A DNA stretch of 56,573 nucleotides from an uncultured Oscillospiraceae bacterium (lineage in GTDB: Bacteria; Bacillota; Clostridia; Oscillospirales; Oscillospiraceae): assembly GCA_934645175.1 (NCBI GenBank), contig CAKUDE010000012.1, positions 1 to 56,573 of the forward strand. The letters run 5' to 3'. This document shows, piece after piece, positions 30,137-39,544 of this stretch. The position numbers were made by a program, and so were the translations under genes. Numbering within the stretch: the stretch's first letter is position 1; each line of letters opens with the position of its first letter. The notes beneath the pieces were generated by a model, which was not told the DNA's origin, made no database searches, and saw only the letters and a program-made list of their open reading frames with translations.

Positions 30137-31024
30137 ATGGAAGCCATCATAAAATATTTCCGGGATCTTGCGCTGATGCTGCCGGAACTGAAGTTCATGG
30201 ACGTCGTGGACATTCTGGTTGTTGCGTTCATACTCTACAAGATCCTTCTGGCGATCCAGTCCACCGGTGCGGCGCGCATTGCCAAGAGCATTGTCTTTAT
30301 CCTTGTTCTGACCGTGCTGACCGAAGCGCTGAATATGTACCTGATGAACTATCTGCTCGATAAGGTGTTGGAAATCGGCCTGATCGCGCTGGTTATCATG
30401 TTTCAGCCGGAGCTGCGCCGGATGCTGGAAAGGCTCGGAGGCAAGAGCCTGCGTGAGATTCTGACCGTGAAAGAGGAGCAGCGCGACATTGACCGTGTGA
30501 TTTCTCAGACGGTCAATGCCTGCGCCACCATGGCAAAGGAACGCACGGGCGTTCTGATTGTTTTTGAACGTACGACGTCTCTGACGGAGTATCAGAAATC
30601 CGGCACGGTGATCGATGCCGTGGTCTCCTCAGAGCTGCTGCGTAATATTTTCTTTACGAAGGCCGCCCTGCACGACGGTGCGGTGATCATCCGCAACGAC
30701 CGTATTGCTGCAGCCGGCTGCGTACTGCCGCTGACGGAGGATCATACCGTCAGCAGCGATCTCGGTACACGTCACCGCGCCGGCATCGGTATGAGCGAGG
30801 TTTCCGATGCGGTGGTCGTGATTGTTTCGGAGGAGACGGGCACCATCTCCGTCGCGATCGGCGGAATGCTAAAACGTTACCTGACTGCATCGACATTGGA
30901 GAAGCTTCTGCGCAATGAGCTTGCGCCCGAGCAGGAGACGCAGACGCGCAATCCCCTGACACTTCTGCGCCGCAAGGTCGGCAGCTTGAAAAAGGAGGAC
31001 GAAGATCATGATGCAGAAGCATAA
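30137..31024 (+). CDS. cdaA: Diadenylate cyclase (c-di-AMP synthase)
   Basis: 295 residues. Three N-terminal membrane helices (about 20-40, 48-68, 78-90) are followed by a DAC domain with the catalytic DGA motif (residues 180-182, in ALHDGAVII) and RHR (212-214, in GTRHRAGIG). It makes c-di-AMP from two ATP at the membrane; this messenger controls potassium and wall homeostasis. ATG 30137 is eight bases after AAGCGGAG; a TTG two codons upstream is less likely. It overlaps the start of cdaR, its usual regulator. Confidence 0.95.
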   Translation: MEAIIKYFRDLALMLPELKFMDVVDILVVAFILYKILLAIQSTGAARIAKSIVFILVLTVLTEALNMYLMNYLLDKVLEIGLIALVIMFQPELRRMLERLGGKSLREILTVKEEQRDIDRVISQTVNACATMAKERTGVLIVFERTTSLTEYQKSGTVIDAVVSSELLRNIFFTKAALHDGAVIIRNDRIAAAGCVLPLTEDHTVSSDLGTRHRAGIGMSEVSDAVVVIVSEETGTISVAIGGMLKRYLTASTLEKLLRNELAPEQETQTRNPLTLLRRKVGSLKKEDEDHDAEA

Positions 31025-32285
31025 GCTCCTCGCATTCGGCATTGCGCTGTTTTGCTCGATCTGCCTGTGGTTTTATGCCGTGACCGTCGTCAATCCAGAT
31101 GATACAAAGACCATCAGCAATGTCCGTGTCCGTCTGGACGGTACCGACATCCTTACCGCGCGCGGCCTGATGCTGACCGGCGGAGAGGATCTTCGCGTGA
31201 GCGTAAAGCTGCGCGGCCGGCGCTCCGATCTGAAGGAGCTGAACAAGGATACGGTTGTGGCGGTGGCAAACCTTGGCCGCGTGACGGAGGCGGGGGACAC
31301 CGTCCTGAGCTGGACGCTGGAGTATCCGCCGACTGTTGCCGCCGGGGACATCTCCGTTGAGGAGCGCAGCGACACGACCGTCACCGTCCCTGTTTCGCAG
31401 GTGCGCGAGCTGACGGATATGGATATCAGCGTACTGTTTGACGTGACGACTGCCAACGGCTATTGGACGGACCTGAGCCAGCTTTCGCTTGATCTCCGGA
31501 GCGTTACCGTGCGCGGACCGGCGACCGAGGTCGACCGGATCGAACAGGCTGTCGTGCGCCTGTCGCAGACGGGCATTTCCGAGAAGATCGACAGCGAATT
31601 TCCTATCTACTACACGGATCAGGACGGAAATGCGCTGACTCTGAGCAGCTACTGCACCATTTCTGCGGATGCGGTACACGTTACGCTCCCGGTCTACCAT
31701 TCCAAGCAGCTTCAGCTTGCTTATCGGATCACGGATGGCTGCGGCGTGACGGCTGCGGACGTAAAATTTACCAGCAGTCTGCCTTCGATAACGGTTACGG
31801 GAACGCCGGAGGCGCTTGCCAAGCTGGACAGCGTGCTGTATGTCGGCAGGATTGATCTTGCAACCTTCAACGGCGGCACTCTGGCCACACCGGATGCCGA
31901 CGGGCTTGAAAAGCTTCTGCCCGATGATGTGACCGTGCGGAATGATCCGCAGAGCACCACTACCCTGGCCGTACTCTCGGGCATTGTGATCCATCAGTTT
32001 GAAATTCCCGCCGAGTCGGTTCTGCGGCTCGATACGATGACGGAGCTCGGACTGCCCGAGGGAGCGGTTATTATCGTGAGCATCCGCGGCAAATCGGAGA
32101 TGATCCAGAAGCTGAAGGCGGAGGATCTGGTTGTGACGGCGGATCTTGCGCGAGATCTGAATCCGCTGACCAACACGGTCACGGTGGATGTCCGCTTACC
32201 GGAGGATAATACTGCCGGCGTCTGGGGCGGGCCGTATGAATTTCCCGTCGTTGCGGTTGATCCGCAGGACGTGGACGAGCCGTAG
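31008..32285 (+). CDS. cdaR: CdaR, YbbR-domain regulator of diadenylate cyclase
   Basis: 425 residues: an N-terminal membrane anchor (LLAFGIALFCSICLWFYAVT), then about four extracellular YbbR repeats with motifs such as VRLDGTDILTARGLML, VRGPATEVDRIEQAVV and VTGTPEALAKLDSV. The start overlaps cdaA by 17 bases. In Firmicutes it binds CdaA and modulates its activity. The glmM gene that usually follows is not here. Confidence 0.92.
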   Translation: MMQKHKLLAFGIALFCSICLWFYAVTVVNPDDTKTISNVRVRLDGTDILTARGLMLTGGEDLRVSVKLRGRRSDLKELNKDTVVAVANLGRVTEAGDTVLSWTLEYPPTVAAGDISVEERSDTTVTVPVSQVRELTDMDISVLFDVTTANGYWTDLSQLSLDLRSVTVRGPATEVDRIEQAVVRLSQTGISEKIDSEFPIYYTDQDGNALTLSSYCTISADAVHVTLPVYHSKQLQLAYRITDGCGVTAADVKFTSSLPSITVTGTPEALAKLDSVLYVGRIDLATFNGGTLATPDADGLEKLLPDDVTVRNDPQSTTTLAVLSGIVIHQFEIPAESVLRLDTMTELGLPEGAVIIVSIRGKSEMIQKLKAEDLVVTADLARDLNPLTNTVTVDVRLPEDNTAGVWGGPYEFPVVAVDPQDVDEP

Positions 32286-33152
32286 ATGTTCGGCTATGTG
32301 CTTCCGCGCAGGGACAGACTCGACGAAGCGCAGCGTTCACGCTATGCAGCCGCCTATTGCGGCCTGTGCCGCAGTCTGAAGGAGAGCTTTGGCTTTTCTG
32401 CGCGGTTTCTGGTCAATTACGACATGGTGTTCCTCTATTTCCTGCGGAACGCGGGGCGGGAGGAGAGCTTCGGCCGCTGCCGCTGCCCGGCGCGTTTCGG
32501 CTGTAAAAAAACCTGTGTCAACGAAAACGATGCGTTGCGCTATGCGGCAGAACTGAGTGTACTTTTGAGCTGCTGGAAGCTGCGCGATGCCTGCGAAGAC
32601 GGGCGTTTTCGTGTTGATGCACGTCTGGCGCTGCTGCTGTATCGGCGGAGCTACCGCCGTGCCGCCGCGCATCTGCCGGAGATTGATCGGCTGCTCGGTG
32701 AAAAGCTGAGCGCGCTGCACGCGCTGGAGCGCGCGAAATGCGCGAGCCTTGACCGTGCGGCAGACACCTTTGCCGCGCTTCTGCGCGGATTTGCGGAGGG
32801 CTGCCCGGAATCGGAACGCCGCGCTACGGAAATGCTCCTATACCACATCGGGCGTTACCTGTACCTAGTCGATGCGCTGGATGACTTGCCCAAGGATGTG
32901 AAGCATGACGTATATAACCCTCTGCGCTATCGTTATACGCTTACGGACGGCACGCTGAGCGCCGGAGACCGCGCCGCGCTGATCGATTCGATCGAAGCGT
33001 CGATCTCTCTGGCGGCTTCCGCGCTGGAGCTGCTGCCCGCAGCGGCGGCGGATCCGATCGTCCACAATATCGTCTATCTCGGATTGCCCGCGGCGCTGCA
33101 CAGTGTTGCGGCGGGCACCTTTCGCAAACGGAACAAAAGGAGCAGGCAATGA
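32286..33152 (+). CDS. DUF5685 family protein
   Basis: 288 residues, mostly helical, starting with [13 protein letters not shown] and YCGLCRSL. It has a second cysteine group, [13 protein letters not shown], and an Asp-rich helix [20 protein letters not shown]. The Asp-rich segment resembles metal-binding helices of isoprenoid-synthase folds, but no function is known. The start abuts the cdaR stop, and the stop overlaps the J-protein start (ATGA), so it is most likely co-translated with that chaperone partner. Confidence 0.85.
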   Translation: MFGYVLPRRDRLDEAQRSRYAAAYCGLCRSLKESFGFSARFLVNYDMVFLYFLRNAGREESFGRCRCPARFGCKKTCVNENDALRYAAELSVLLSCWKLRDACEDGRFRVDARLALLLYRRSYRRAAAHLPEIDRLLGEKLSALHALERAKCASLDRAADTFAALLRGFAEGCPESERRATEMLLYHIGRYLYLVDALDDLPKDVKHDVYNPLRYRYTLTDGTLSAGDRAALIDSIEASISLAASALELLPAAAADPIVHNIVYLGLPAALHSVAAGTFRKRNKRSRQ

Positions 33153-33739
33153 AGGACCCCTATGAAGTGCTCGGCGTGCCGCACGGCGCGTCCGACGAGG
33201 AGATCAAAAAGGCTTACCGCGAGCTGGCGCGGAAATATCATCCCGACAACTACGCCAATAATCCGCTTGCGGATCTGGCGCAGGAAAAGATGAAGGAGAT
33301 CAACGAGGCCTATGACGCGCTGACCAAGGGGGGTGCGCAGTCGGGCTCGCAGAGCTATACCGGACAGCCGGGGTATTCCGGGCAGCAGAGCTATTCCGGC
33401 AGCGCGATCTATAACGAGATTCGCCGCCTGATTCAGACCGGGAATCTGGATGCGGCCGAGTCCAAGCTCGACGGAATCGCCAACCACAATGCCGAGTGGT
33501 ATTTTCTGCGCGGTGCGATTGCGCAGCGGCGCGGCTGGCTCGACGAGGCGGCACAGAATTTCCGCATTGCCGTCAATATGGACCCGAACAATATGGAATA
33601 CCGCGCGGCGCTCAATTCCGTAAGCGGGCGCGGTGCATACACATATCGAACGCAGCAGAGCGGCGACACGGGCGACGAGCTTTGCGGCCTGTGCAGCTCG
33701 CTGATGTGCATGAACTGCCTGTGCAACTGCTGCCGATAG
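33149..33739 (+). CDS. J-domain protein with a cysteine-rich tail
   Basis: 196 residues. The J domain has [20 protein letters not shown] with HPD at residues 31-33. A Gly/Ser/Tyr/Gln-rich linker follows, then a TPR-like helical part ([40 protein letters not shown]). The tail has seven cysteines in its last 18 residues ([18 protein letters not shown]). It lacks the zinc-finger and client domains of DnaJ, so it is a specialised Hsp70 co-chaperone. The tail could bind metal or lipid. Confidence 0.88.
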   Translation: MKDPYEVLGVPHGASDEEIKKAYRELARKYHPDNYANNPLADLAQEKMKEINEAYDALTKGGAQSGSQSYTGQPGYSGQQSYSGSAIYNEIRRLIQTGNLDAAESKLDGIANHNAEWYFLRGAIAQRRGWLDEAAQNFRIAVNMDPNNMEYRAALNSVSGRGAYTYRTQQSGDTGDELCGLCSSLMCMNCLCNCCR

Positions 33740-33748
33740 GAGGAACAA

Positions 33749-34627
33749 ATGATTTACAGTATGACCGGCTACGGCCGGGCGGTCGAGTGCTTCGGCGGAA
33801 AAGAAATCTCCGTAGAGCTACGCTCGGTCAACAATCGCTTTCTGGATCTGAATATCCGTCTCCCGCGCGCCCTGTCGTATGCGGAGGAGGCGGTTCGCTC
33901 TGCTGTGAAAAAGCGCGTTTCGCGCGGTAAGGTCGATGTGTTTATCGGCATCGGCGGCACGGACGAGGAGCCTGCGAAGATTTCGCTGAACCGTCCGCTG
34001 CTGGAGGGCTATTTGCAGGCGCTGCGTGCGATGGCGGAGGAGTATTCTCTGCGTGACGATGTGACTGTGATGTCTCTGGCACGACTGCCGGAGCTTCTGA
34101 CGGTGGAAAAACCGGAGCAGGACGAGGAAAAACAGACTGCCGAGCTGCTTGGCGTCGTGGAGAAGGCGCTGGATGCGTTTACGGCAATGCGCGCGACCGA
34201 GGGCGCAGCTATGGAGGCCGACCTTCGCAGCCGCGCCGCAAAGATTGAGCACAGCGTCTCGAAGATCGAGGCCTGCGGCCCGGAGCGTCTGCGTGAATAC
34301 CGCGGACGTCTGGAAACAAAGGTCCGCGAGCTGCTGGACGCAAGCAGCATTGATGAGAGCCGTCTGCTGACGGAGGTGGCAATCTATGCCGATAAAATTG
34401 CCGTCGATGAAGAAACGGTGCGTCTGCGCAGCCATCTGGCGCAGTTCGATTCGCTGCTTACTGCAGGCGGAACGGTCGGCAAGAAGCTGGATTTCCTGCT
34501 GCCGGAAATGCTCCGTGAGACAAACACCATCGGCTCGAAAAGCAACGACGTGACACAGACACGCTGTGTGCTTGAGATCAAAAACGAACTGGAAAAGCTG
34601 CGTGAGCAGGTGCAAAACATCGAGTGA
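33749..34627 (+). CDS. yicC: YicC family endoribonuclease-like protein
   Basis: 292 residues: [11 protein letters not shown] at the start, [20 protein letters not shown], and the C-terminal DUF1732 block [40 protein letters not shown], then [20 protein letters not shown]. This is the standard architecture of YicC, a stress-related endoribonuclease. AGGAGGA precedes ATG 33749. It heads the conserved run to remA and gmk. Confidence 0.95.
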   Translation: MIYSMTGYGRAVECFGGKEISVELRSVNNRFLDLNIRLPRALSYAEEAVRSAVKKRVSRGKVDVFIGIGGTDEEPAKISLNRPLLEGYLQALRAMAEEYSLRDDVTVMSLARLPELLTVEKPEQDEEKQTAELLGVVEKALDAFTAMRATEGAAMEADLRSRAAKIEHSVSKIEACGPERLREYRGRLETKVRELLDASSIDESRLLTEVAIYADKIAVDEETVRLRSHLAQFDSLLTAGGTVGKKLDFLLPEMLRETNTIGSKSNDVTQTRCVLEIKNELEKLREQVQNIE

Positions 34628-34629
34628 GT

Positions 34630-34899
34630 ATGAAACTGATCAATATCGGCTTTGGCAGCTTTGTGTCATCAGACCGCCTACTGACGATCGTCAGCCCCGA
34701 TTCCGCGCCCATCAAGCGCCTTGTGCAGGAGGCAAAGGAGCGCGCCATGCTCATCGACGCGAGCTTTGGCCGCAAAACCCGCGCGGTGCTCGTAACGGAC
34801 ACCGACCATGTGATCCTCTCGGCCGTAACGCCGGAGGCCATTGCCCGCCGCCTTGCGGGGCACGAGGAAGATGAGCGGCCGGAGGAGGAAACCGAATGA
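34630..34899 (+). CDS. remA: RemA-like DUF370 DNA-binding regulator
   Basis: 89 residues: [20 protein letters not shown], then [20 protein letters not shown] and [20 protein letters not shown]. This matches RemA, the matrix-gene activator of Bacillus, including the Arg residues used for DNA binding. ATG 34630 gives the usual family N-terminus; a GTG at 34624 overlapping the yicC stop is the alternative. The position between yicC and gmk is conserved in Firmicutes. Confidence 0.93.
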   Translation: MKLINIGFGSFVSSDRLLTIVSPDSAPIKRLVQEAKERAMLIDASFGRKTRAVLVTDTDHVILSAVTPEAIARRLAGHEEDERPEEETE

Positions 34900-35495
34900 A
34901 ACAGGGTAGAATTATTATTGTTTCCGGCCCGTCCGGCGTGGGCAAGGGAACCGTCTTGCGTAATGTCATGAGCGGCGATCCCACGCTGCGCTTTTCCGTG
35001 TCGGCCACAACCCGCGCCGTGCGTCCGGGAGAGGTGGACGGCGTACATTACTACTTTACGGACAAGCCCCATTTTGAAGAGATGATCGCCCGCGGCAAGC
35101 TGTTGGAATACGCCGCTTATGCCGGCAACTATTACGGAACGCCGGCCGAGCCGGTGGATGCGGCGCTTGCGCAGGGCATCAGCGTGGTGCTGGAGATCGA
35201 GGTGCAGGGCGCGATGCAGGTAATGCGCGCCCGCCCGGATGCCATTTCCGTGTTTGTCCTGCCGCCTTCGTTTGAGGAGCTGGAGCGCCGTCTGATCGGC
35301 CGCGGCGATACCGCGCCGGAGAGCATCGAAAAGCGACTTGCCGCCGCGCATGAGGAGTGCCGTATGGCGAAACACTACCAGTACATGATCTGCAACGATA
35401 CCGTTGCTCAGGCGGCTGCGCGGCTGCGCGCCATTATCACCGCCGAAGCTTGCAAAACACAATACCAATCCAATCCGTTTGAGGAGGAACCGTAA
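34896..35495 (+). CDS. gmk: Guanylate kinase
   Basis: 199 residues with P-loop [10 protein letters not shown], the GMP-binding block [20 protein letters not shown] and the lid residues in [11 protein letters not shown]. It phosphorylates GMP to GDP. It overlaps the end of remA by four bases (ATGA) and precedes rpoZ, as usual. Confidence 0.96.
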   Translation: MKQGRIIIVSGPSGVGKGTVLRNVMSGDPTLRFSVSATTRAVRPGEVDGVHYYFTDKPHFEEMIARGKLLEYAAYAGNYYGTPAEPVDAALAQGISVVLEIEVQGAMQVMRARPDAISVFVLPPSFEELERRLIGRGDTAPESIEKRLAAAHEECRMAKHYQYMICNDTVAQAAARLRAIITAEACKTQYQSNPFEEEP

Positions 35496-35496
35496 T

Positions 35497-35691
35497 ATGC
35501 TTTATCCTGCAATGTCCGAGCTGCTTAAGCACATCGACAGCCGTTATCTGATGGTCAATGTCGTGGCGCGCCGCGCGCGCCAGATTTCCATCGAAGCCGA
35601 GGAACTGCATGAGCACCTTCCCGATAAGCCCGTCACGCTTGCCATCCGCGAGGTCGCCGAAGGCAAGCTGGTCGCAAAGCTCGACGACTAA
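35497..35691 (+). CDS. rpoZ: RNA polymerase omega subunit
   Basis: 64 residues starting at ATG 35497 behind GAGGAGG: HIDSRYLMVNVVARRARQIS, the typical omega core, ending in KLVAKLDD. The frame is open well upstream inside gmk, but the ribosome binding site fixes this start. Confidence 0.94.
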   Translation: MLYPAMSELLKHIDSRYLMVNVVARRARQISIEAEELHEHLPDKPVTLAIREVAEGKLVAKLDD

Positions 35692-38130
35692 GTGATCGCA
35701 AAAATCGCCGTCAGTGCGGCAATCTATGCCATAGACAAGCCGTATGACTACCGCGTGCCGCCGAATCTGAAGCTGCTGCCCGGCCAGCGCGTGGCCGTGC
35801 CCTTTGGCCGCTCCAATAAGCGCTGTGAGGGTGTGGTGCTGGCGTTGGGTGAGGGAGAAGAGGGTTCGCTCAAGCCTGTGGCCGAGTGTCTCGACCCTGA
35901 GCCGCTGCTCGACGAGCGTGCGCTGCGTCTGGCTGCGTTTCTGCGTGAGCGCTATTTCTGCACATTTTACGAGGCAATTAAGGCGATCCTGCCTGCAGGC
36001 GTCTGGTTTCGGGAACGCGAGCGCTATGAAATCTGTGTGGAAAACTGGCGGGAGACCGTGCGACAACCGGTGCAGACTTCCGTTATGCAGACCATAGAAG
36101 CGCTCGGTGGCGCCGCGGATTATGAGGCGCTGCACCGCAGCTTCGACGAGGCGCCGCTGCAAAGCGCACTGCGCTCACTCGTGCGAAAAAAGCTCCTGTC
36201 ATGTACGACGGAGCACCGGCGGCGCCTGGGAGACAAGACGGAACGCATTGCGACGCTTGCCGCCTCGCCCGAGGAGGCGCTGCAATACGCGGCGTCGAAA
36301 AAACGTACCGCGCCGCTGCAGGGCGCCGTATTGGAGCTCCTCGCTACGGTTGGACGGTGTGCCTGCAAGGAGTTGTGCTATTTCACCGGCGCCGCGGGGC
36401 AGACGATCAACCGTCTGGAAAAACTGGGTTATCTGACGTTGTCGGAGCAGGAGGTCCTGCGCGTGGAGCCGCCCGCAGATGCGCCTGCACCGCGTGAGCT
36501 GACACTGAACGGCGAACAGGAGGCAGCCTACCGTGGCCTGCATAAGCAGATGCTTACGCCGAAGCCGGGGGTTGCGCTGCTGTATGGCGTGACCGGCAGC
36601 GGAAAGACCTCCGTTTACCTTAAGCTCATTGCCGATTGTCTGGCGATGGGCAAGGGGGCGATTGTGCTTGTCCCGGAAATAGCGCTGACGCCGCAGCTTC
36701 TTGCAATTTTTGCGGCACATTTCGGAGAGCAGGTTGCCGTTCTGCACAGCAGCTTGCGTCTGACGCAGCGTTATGATACCTGGAAGCGCATTCGCAGCGG
36801 CGAGGCTCGCGTCGTGCTTGGCACGCGCTCGGCGGTATTTGCCCCGGTGCGCGAGCTGGGGTTGCTGATCCTTGATGAGGAGCAGGAGCACAGCTACCAA
36901 TCCGAAAACGCACCGCGTTACCATGCCCGCGAGGTGGCGATTTATCGCGCCGCGCAGGTCGGTGCGCTGGCGCTGCTCGGCTCGGCGACTCCCTGCGTGG
37001 AGACAATGTACCGGGCCGAAAACGGTGTGTATTCCCTGTATACACTGAAAAAACGATATAATTCCGCGGCTCTGCCGCCGGTTGAGATCGTCGATATGAA
37101 GCGCGAGCTGAAATCGGGAAACGCGACCGCCATCAGCGAACCGCTGCTTATGGCCCTGCGGGAGAATCTGGTGCAGGGCAGGCAGTCGATCCTGTTTCTC
37201 AACCGCCGCGGTACGAGCCGGATGATTGCCTGTGTGGATTGCGGCTATGTGCCGCAGTGTCCCGCCTGTACGGTCAACCTGACCTATCACGAGGCGAACG
37301 GGCGCCTGATGTGCCATTACTGCGGCCATTCCGAGCTACTGCCGCATCGCTGTCCCGCCTGTGGCGGGCATCTGAAGCAGATCGGCTTCGGGACGCAGAA
37401 GGTGGAGCAACAGCTCCACACGCTTTTGCCGGGCACGCAGGTGCTCCGCATGGATGCGGACACCGTCTCGGCAACAAACCCGCACGAAAAGATCCTTGCG
37501 CGCTTCCGCGACGAACGTGTTCCCATCCTGCTCGGCACTCAGATGGTCGCTAAGGGACTGGATTTTGAAAACGTGACGCTTGTCGGCGTGCTGGATGCGG
37601 ACATGGCCCTTTATGTGCCAAGCTATCGCGCTGCGGAGACGGCTTTCACAATGATCACGCAGGTCATCGGCCGCGCGGGGCGCGGGGCGCTGCCCGGTCG
37701 TGCCGCCGTGCAGACCATGACGCCGGACAACGCCGTCCTCCGCCTTGCCGCCGCACAGGATTATGACGGCTTCTACCGGGCCGAGCTTCCGCTGCGTGAG
37801 CTGCGCGGCTGTCCGCCTTATGCGGATCTGCTGCGCCTGACCTTCCATGGCCGGATCGAGGAGGCTGTCTGGCAGGCTGCCGGGCGCTTCCGTGACGCGC
37901 TTCGGGCGCAGCTTGCGTCAGACTATTACCGTGCCGAGCAGGCGCGTTTGCTCGGCCCCGCCCCCGCGCAAATTGCGCGGATCAATTACAACTATCGATG
38001 TCGATTGACGTTGAGCTGCCGTAACACGCGGCCGCTGCGCCAGCTTGTTGCGTTCCTGATCCGTGAGTTTCTGAAGGATCGGCAGAATGCCGGTGTAGGC
38101 GTTTTCGTCGACGTAAACAGTGAAGAATAG
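35692..38130 (+). CDS. priA: Primosomal protein N' (replication restart helicase)
   Basis: 812 residues. An N-terminal DNA-binding part is followed by the helicase core with GVTGSGKTSVYL, the LDEEQEHSY box and LFLNRRGTSRM. Zinc-binding cysteines follow (CVDCGYVPQCPAC, CHYCGH, CPACGG), then GTQMVAKGLDFENVTLVGVL. The GTG start directly abuts the rpoZ stop. In Bacillus, coaBC lies between rpoZ and priA; it is absent here. Confidence 0.96.
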   Translation: MIAKIAVSAAIYAIDKPYDYRVPPNLKLLPGQRVAVPFGRSNKRCEGVVLALGEGEEGSLKPVAECLDPEPLLDERALRLAAFLRERYFCTFYEAIKAILPAGVWFRERERYEICVENWRETVRQPVQTSVMQTIEALGGAADYEALHRSFDEAPLQSALRSLVRKKLLSCTTEHRRRLGDKTERIATLAASPEEALQYAASKKRTAPLQGAVLELLATVGRCACKELCYFTGAAGQTINRLEKLGYLTLSEQEVLRVEPPADAPAPRELTLNGEQEAAYRGLHKQMLTPKPGVALLYGVTGSGKTSVYLKLIADCLAMGKGAIVLVPEIALTPQLLAIFAAHFGEQVAVLHSSLRLTQRYDTWKRIRSGEARVVLGTRSAVFAPVRELGLLILDEEQEHSYQSENAPRYHAREVAIYRAAQVGALALLGSATPCVETMYRAENGVYSLYTLKKRYNSAALPPVEIVDMKRELKSGNATAISEPLLMALRENLVQGRQSILFLNRRGTSRMIACVDCGYVPQCPACTVNLTYHEANGRLMCHYCGHSELLPHRCPACGGHLKQIGFGTQKVEQQLHTLLPGTQVLRMDADTVSATNPHEKILARFRDERVPILLGTQMVAKGLDFENVTLVGVLDADMALYVPSYRAAETAFTMITQVIGRAGRGALPGRAAVQTMTPDNAVLRLAAAQDYDGFYRAELPLRELRGCPPYADLLRLTFHGRIEEAVWQAAGRFRDALRAQLASDYYRAEQARLLGPAPAQIARINYNYRCRLTLSCRNTRPLRQLVAFLIREFLKDRQNAGVGVFVDVNSEE

Positions 38131-38140
38131 GAGAAACAGT

Positions 38141-38626
38141 ATGGCACTGAGAAAGATCCTGACTGCCGAAAATCCCGCGCTGCACAAGCACTGCCGTCCC
38201 GTGACGCAGTTTGACGAAAAGCTGCACACGCTTCTTGACGATATGGCGGAGACGCTTTATGACGCCAACGGGGTCGGCCTTGCCGCGCCGCAGATCGGAA
38301 TCCTGCGCCGCGTGGTCGTTGTTGACACCGGGGAGGAGATCTTGGAGCTGGTGAATCCGGAAATTCTGGAGGAGAGCGGCGAACAGGACGGTATGGAGGG
38401 CTGCCTCAGTGTGCCGGGGGAATACTGGCTGGTCAAGAGGCCGAACGTCGTGCGCGTTCGTGCGCAGGATCGGGACGGCGAATGGTTTGAAGCGGAAGGT
38501 GAGGAACTGATTGCGCGCTGCTTCTGCCACGAGATTGATCATCTGGATGGTCATCTGTATACGGAGTTTGCGCATCATCGCCTGACCGAGGAAGAAATCG
38601 AAGCCATGCAGGAGGAAAATGCGTGA
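38141..38626 (+). CDS. def: Peptide deformylase
   Basis: 161 residues with all three family motifs: GVGLAAPQIG, EGCLSVPG and HEIDHLDG, where Cys and the two His bind the metal and Glu is catalytic. ATG 38141 lies behind TAGGAGAAACAG. It removes the formyl group from nascent proteins, next to fmt, which adds it. Confidence 0.96.
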   Translation: MALRKILTAENPALHKHCRPVTQFDEKLHTLLDDMAETLYDANGVGLAAPQIGILRRVVVVDTGEEILELVNPEILEESGEQDGMEGCLSVPGEYWLVKRPNVVRVRAQDRDGEWFEAEGEELIARCFCHEIDHLDGHLYTEFAHHRLTEEEIEAMQEENA

Positions 38627-39540
38627 GAGTTGTTTTTATGGGAACCCCTGCCATTGCGGCGACCTGCCTTCAGGCGCTCATTGAGGCCGGGTTTGACCTT
38701 GCAGGCGTTTATACCAAGCCGGATATGCCAAAGAATCGCGGGATGAAGCTGGAAATGTCCGAGGTCAAGAAGCTTGCGCTGGCAAACGGCCTGCCGGTAT
38801 TCCAGCCGACGAGTTTCCGCGACGATGCGGCCGTTGACGAGCTTCGCGCGCTGCGGCCCGATGTGATCGCCGTTGTTGCCTACGGAAAGATCCTTCCGCA
38901 GCGGGTGCTGGATATTCCCGCGCTCGGCTGCATCAATATTCATGCAAGCGTATTGCCGCAGCTTCGCGGATCCGCCCCCGTGCAGTGGGCGATTCTCAAC
39001 GGTATGGCATCCACCGGCGTGACCGCCATGTATATGGCGGCGGAGATGGATGCGGGCGACATCATTGAGATCCGCGAGACGCCCATTGAGCCGGAGGAGA
39101 ATTCCGCACAGCTTATGGCGCGGCTGGCTGTGATCGGCGCCGGGCTGCTGTGCGATACCCTGCGCGCCGTTGAGCGCGGTACGGCGAAGCGCACGCCGCA
39201 GGAGCATGAAAAGGCGACGTTGGCGCCCATGCTGACCAAGGCGCTCAGCCCTGTGGATTTTTCGCGCCCGGCGCAGGAGATTTGCAACCGGGTGCGAGGA
39301 CTTGATCCCTGGCCGGTGGCTACGGCTGAGCTGGGCGGCACACGCTTTAAGCTCTATGGCGTCCGCCTTGCCGGAAAGACGAGCGACCGTCCCGCCGGAA
39401 CGCTTCTGGCATTGACGAAGCAGGGCCTTGAGATTGTCTGCGGCGACGGACAGGTCGTGACCGTGACCCATCTCCAGGCAGACGGCGGGAAACAGATGGC
39501 GGCGGCGGATTACTTCCGCGGCCACCCGATTACACTGTAA
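38623..39540 (+). CDS. fmt: Methionyl-tRNA formyltransferase
   Basis: 305 residues: VVFMGTPAIAATCLQALIEA, the folate/catalytic region NIHASVLPQLRGSAPVQWAI, MDAGDII, and a C-terminal OB-like domain with VRGLDPWPVAT. The GTG start overlaps the def stop. Confidence 0.95.
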   Translation: MRVVFMGTPAIAATCLQALIEAGFDLAGVYTKPDMPKNRGMKLEMSEVKKLALANGLPVFQPTSFRDDAAVDELRALRPDVIAVVAYGKILPQRVLDIPALGCINIHASVLPQLRGSAPVQWAILNGMASTGVTAMYMAAEMDAGDIIEIRETPIEPEENSAQLMARLAVIGAGLLCDTLRAVERGTAKRTPQEHEKATLAPMLTKALSPVDFSRPAQEICNRVRGLDPWPVATAELGGTRFKLYGVRLAGKTSDRPAGTLLALTKQGLEIVCGDGQVVTVTHLQADGGKQMAAADYFRGHPITL

Positions 39541-39544
39541 TACT

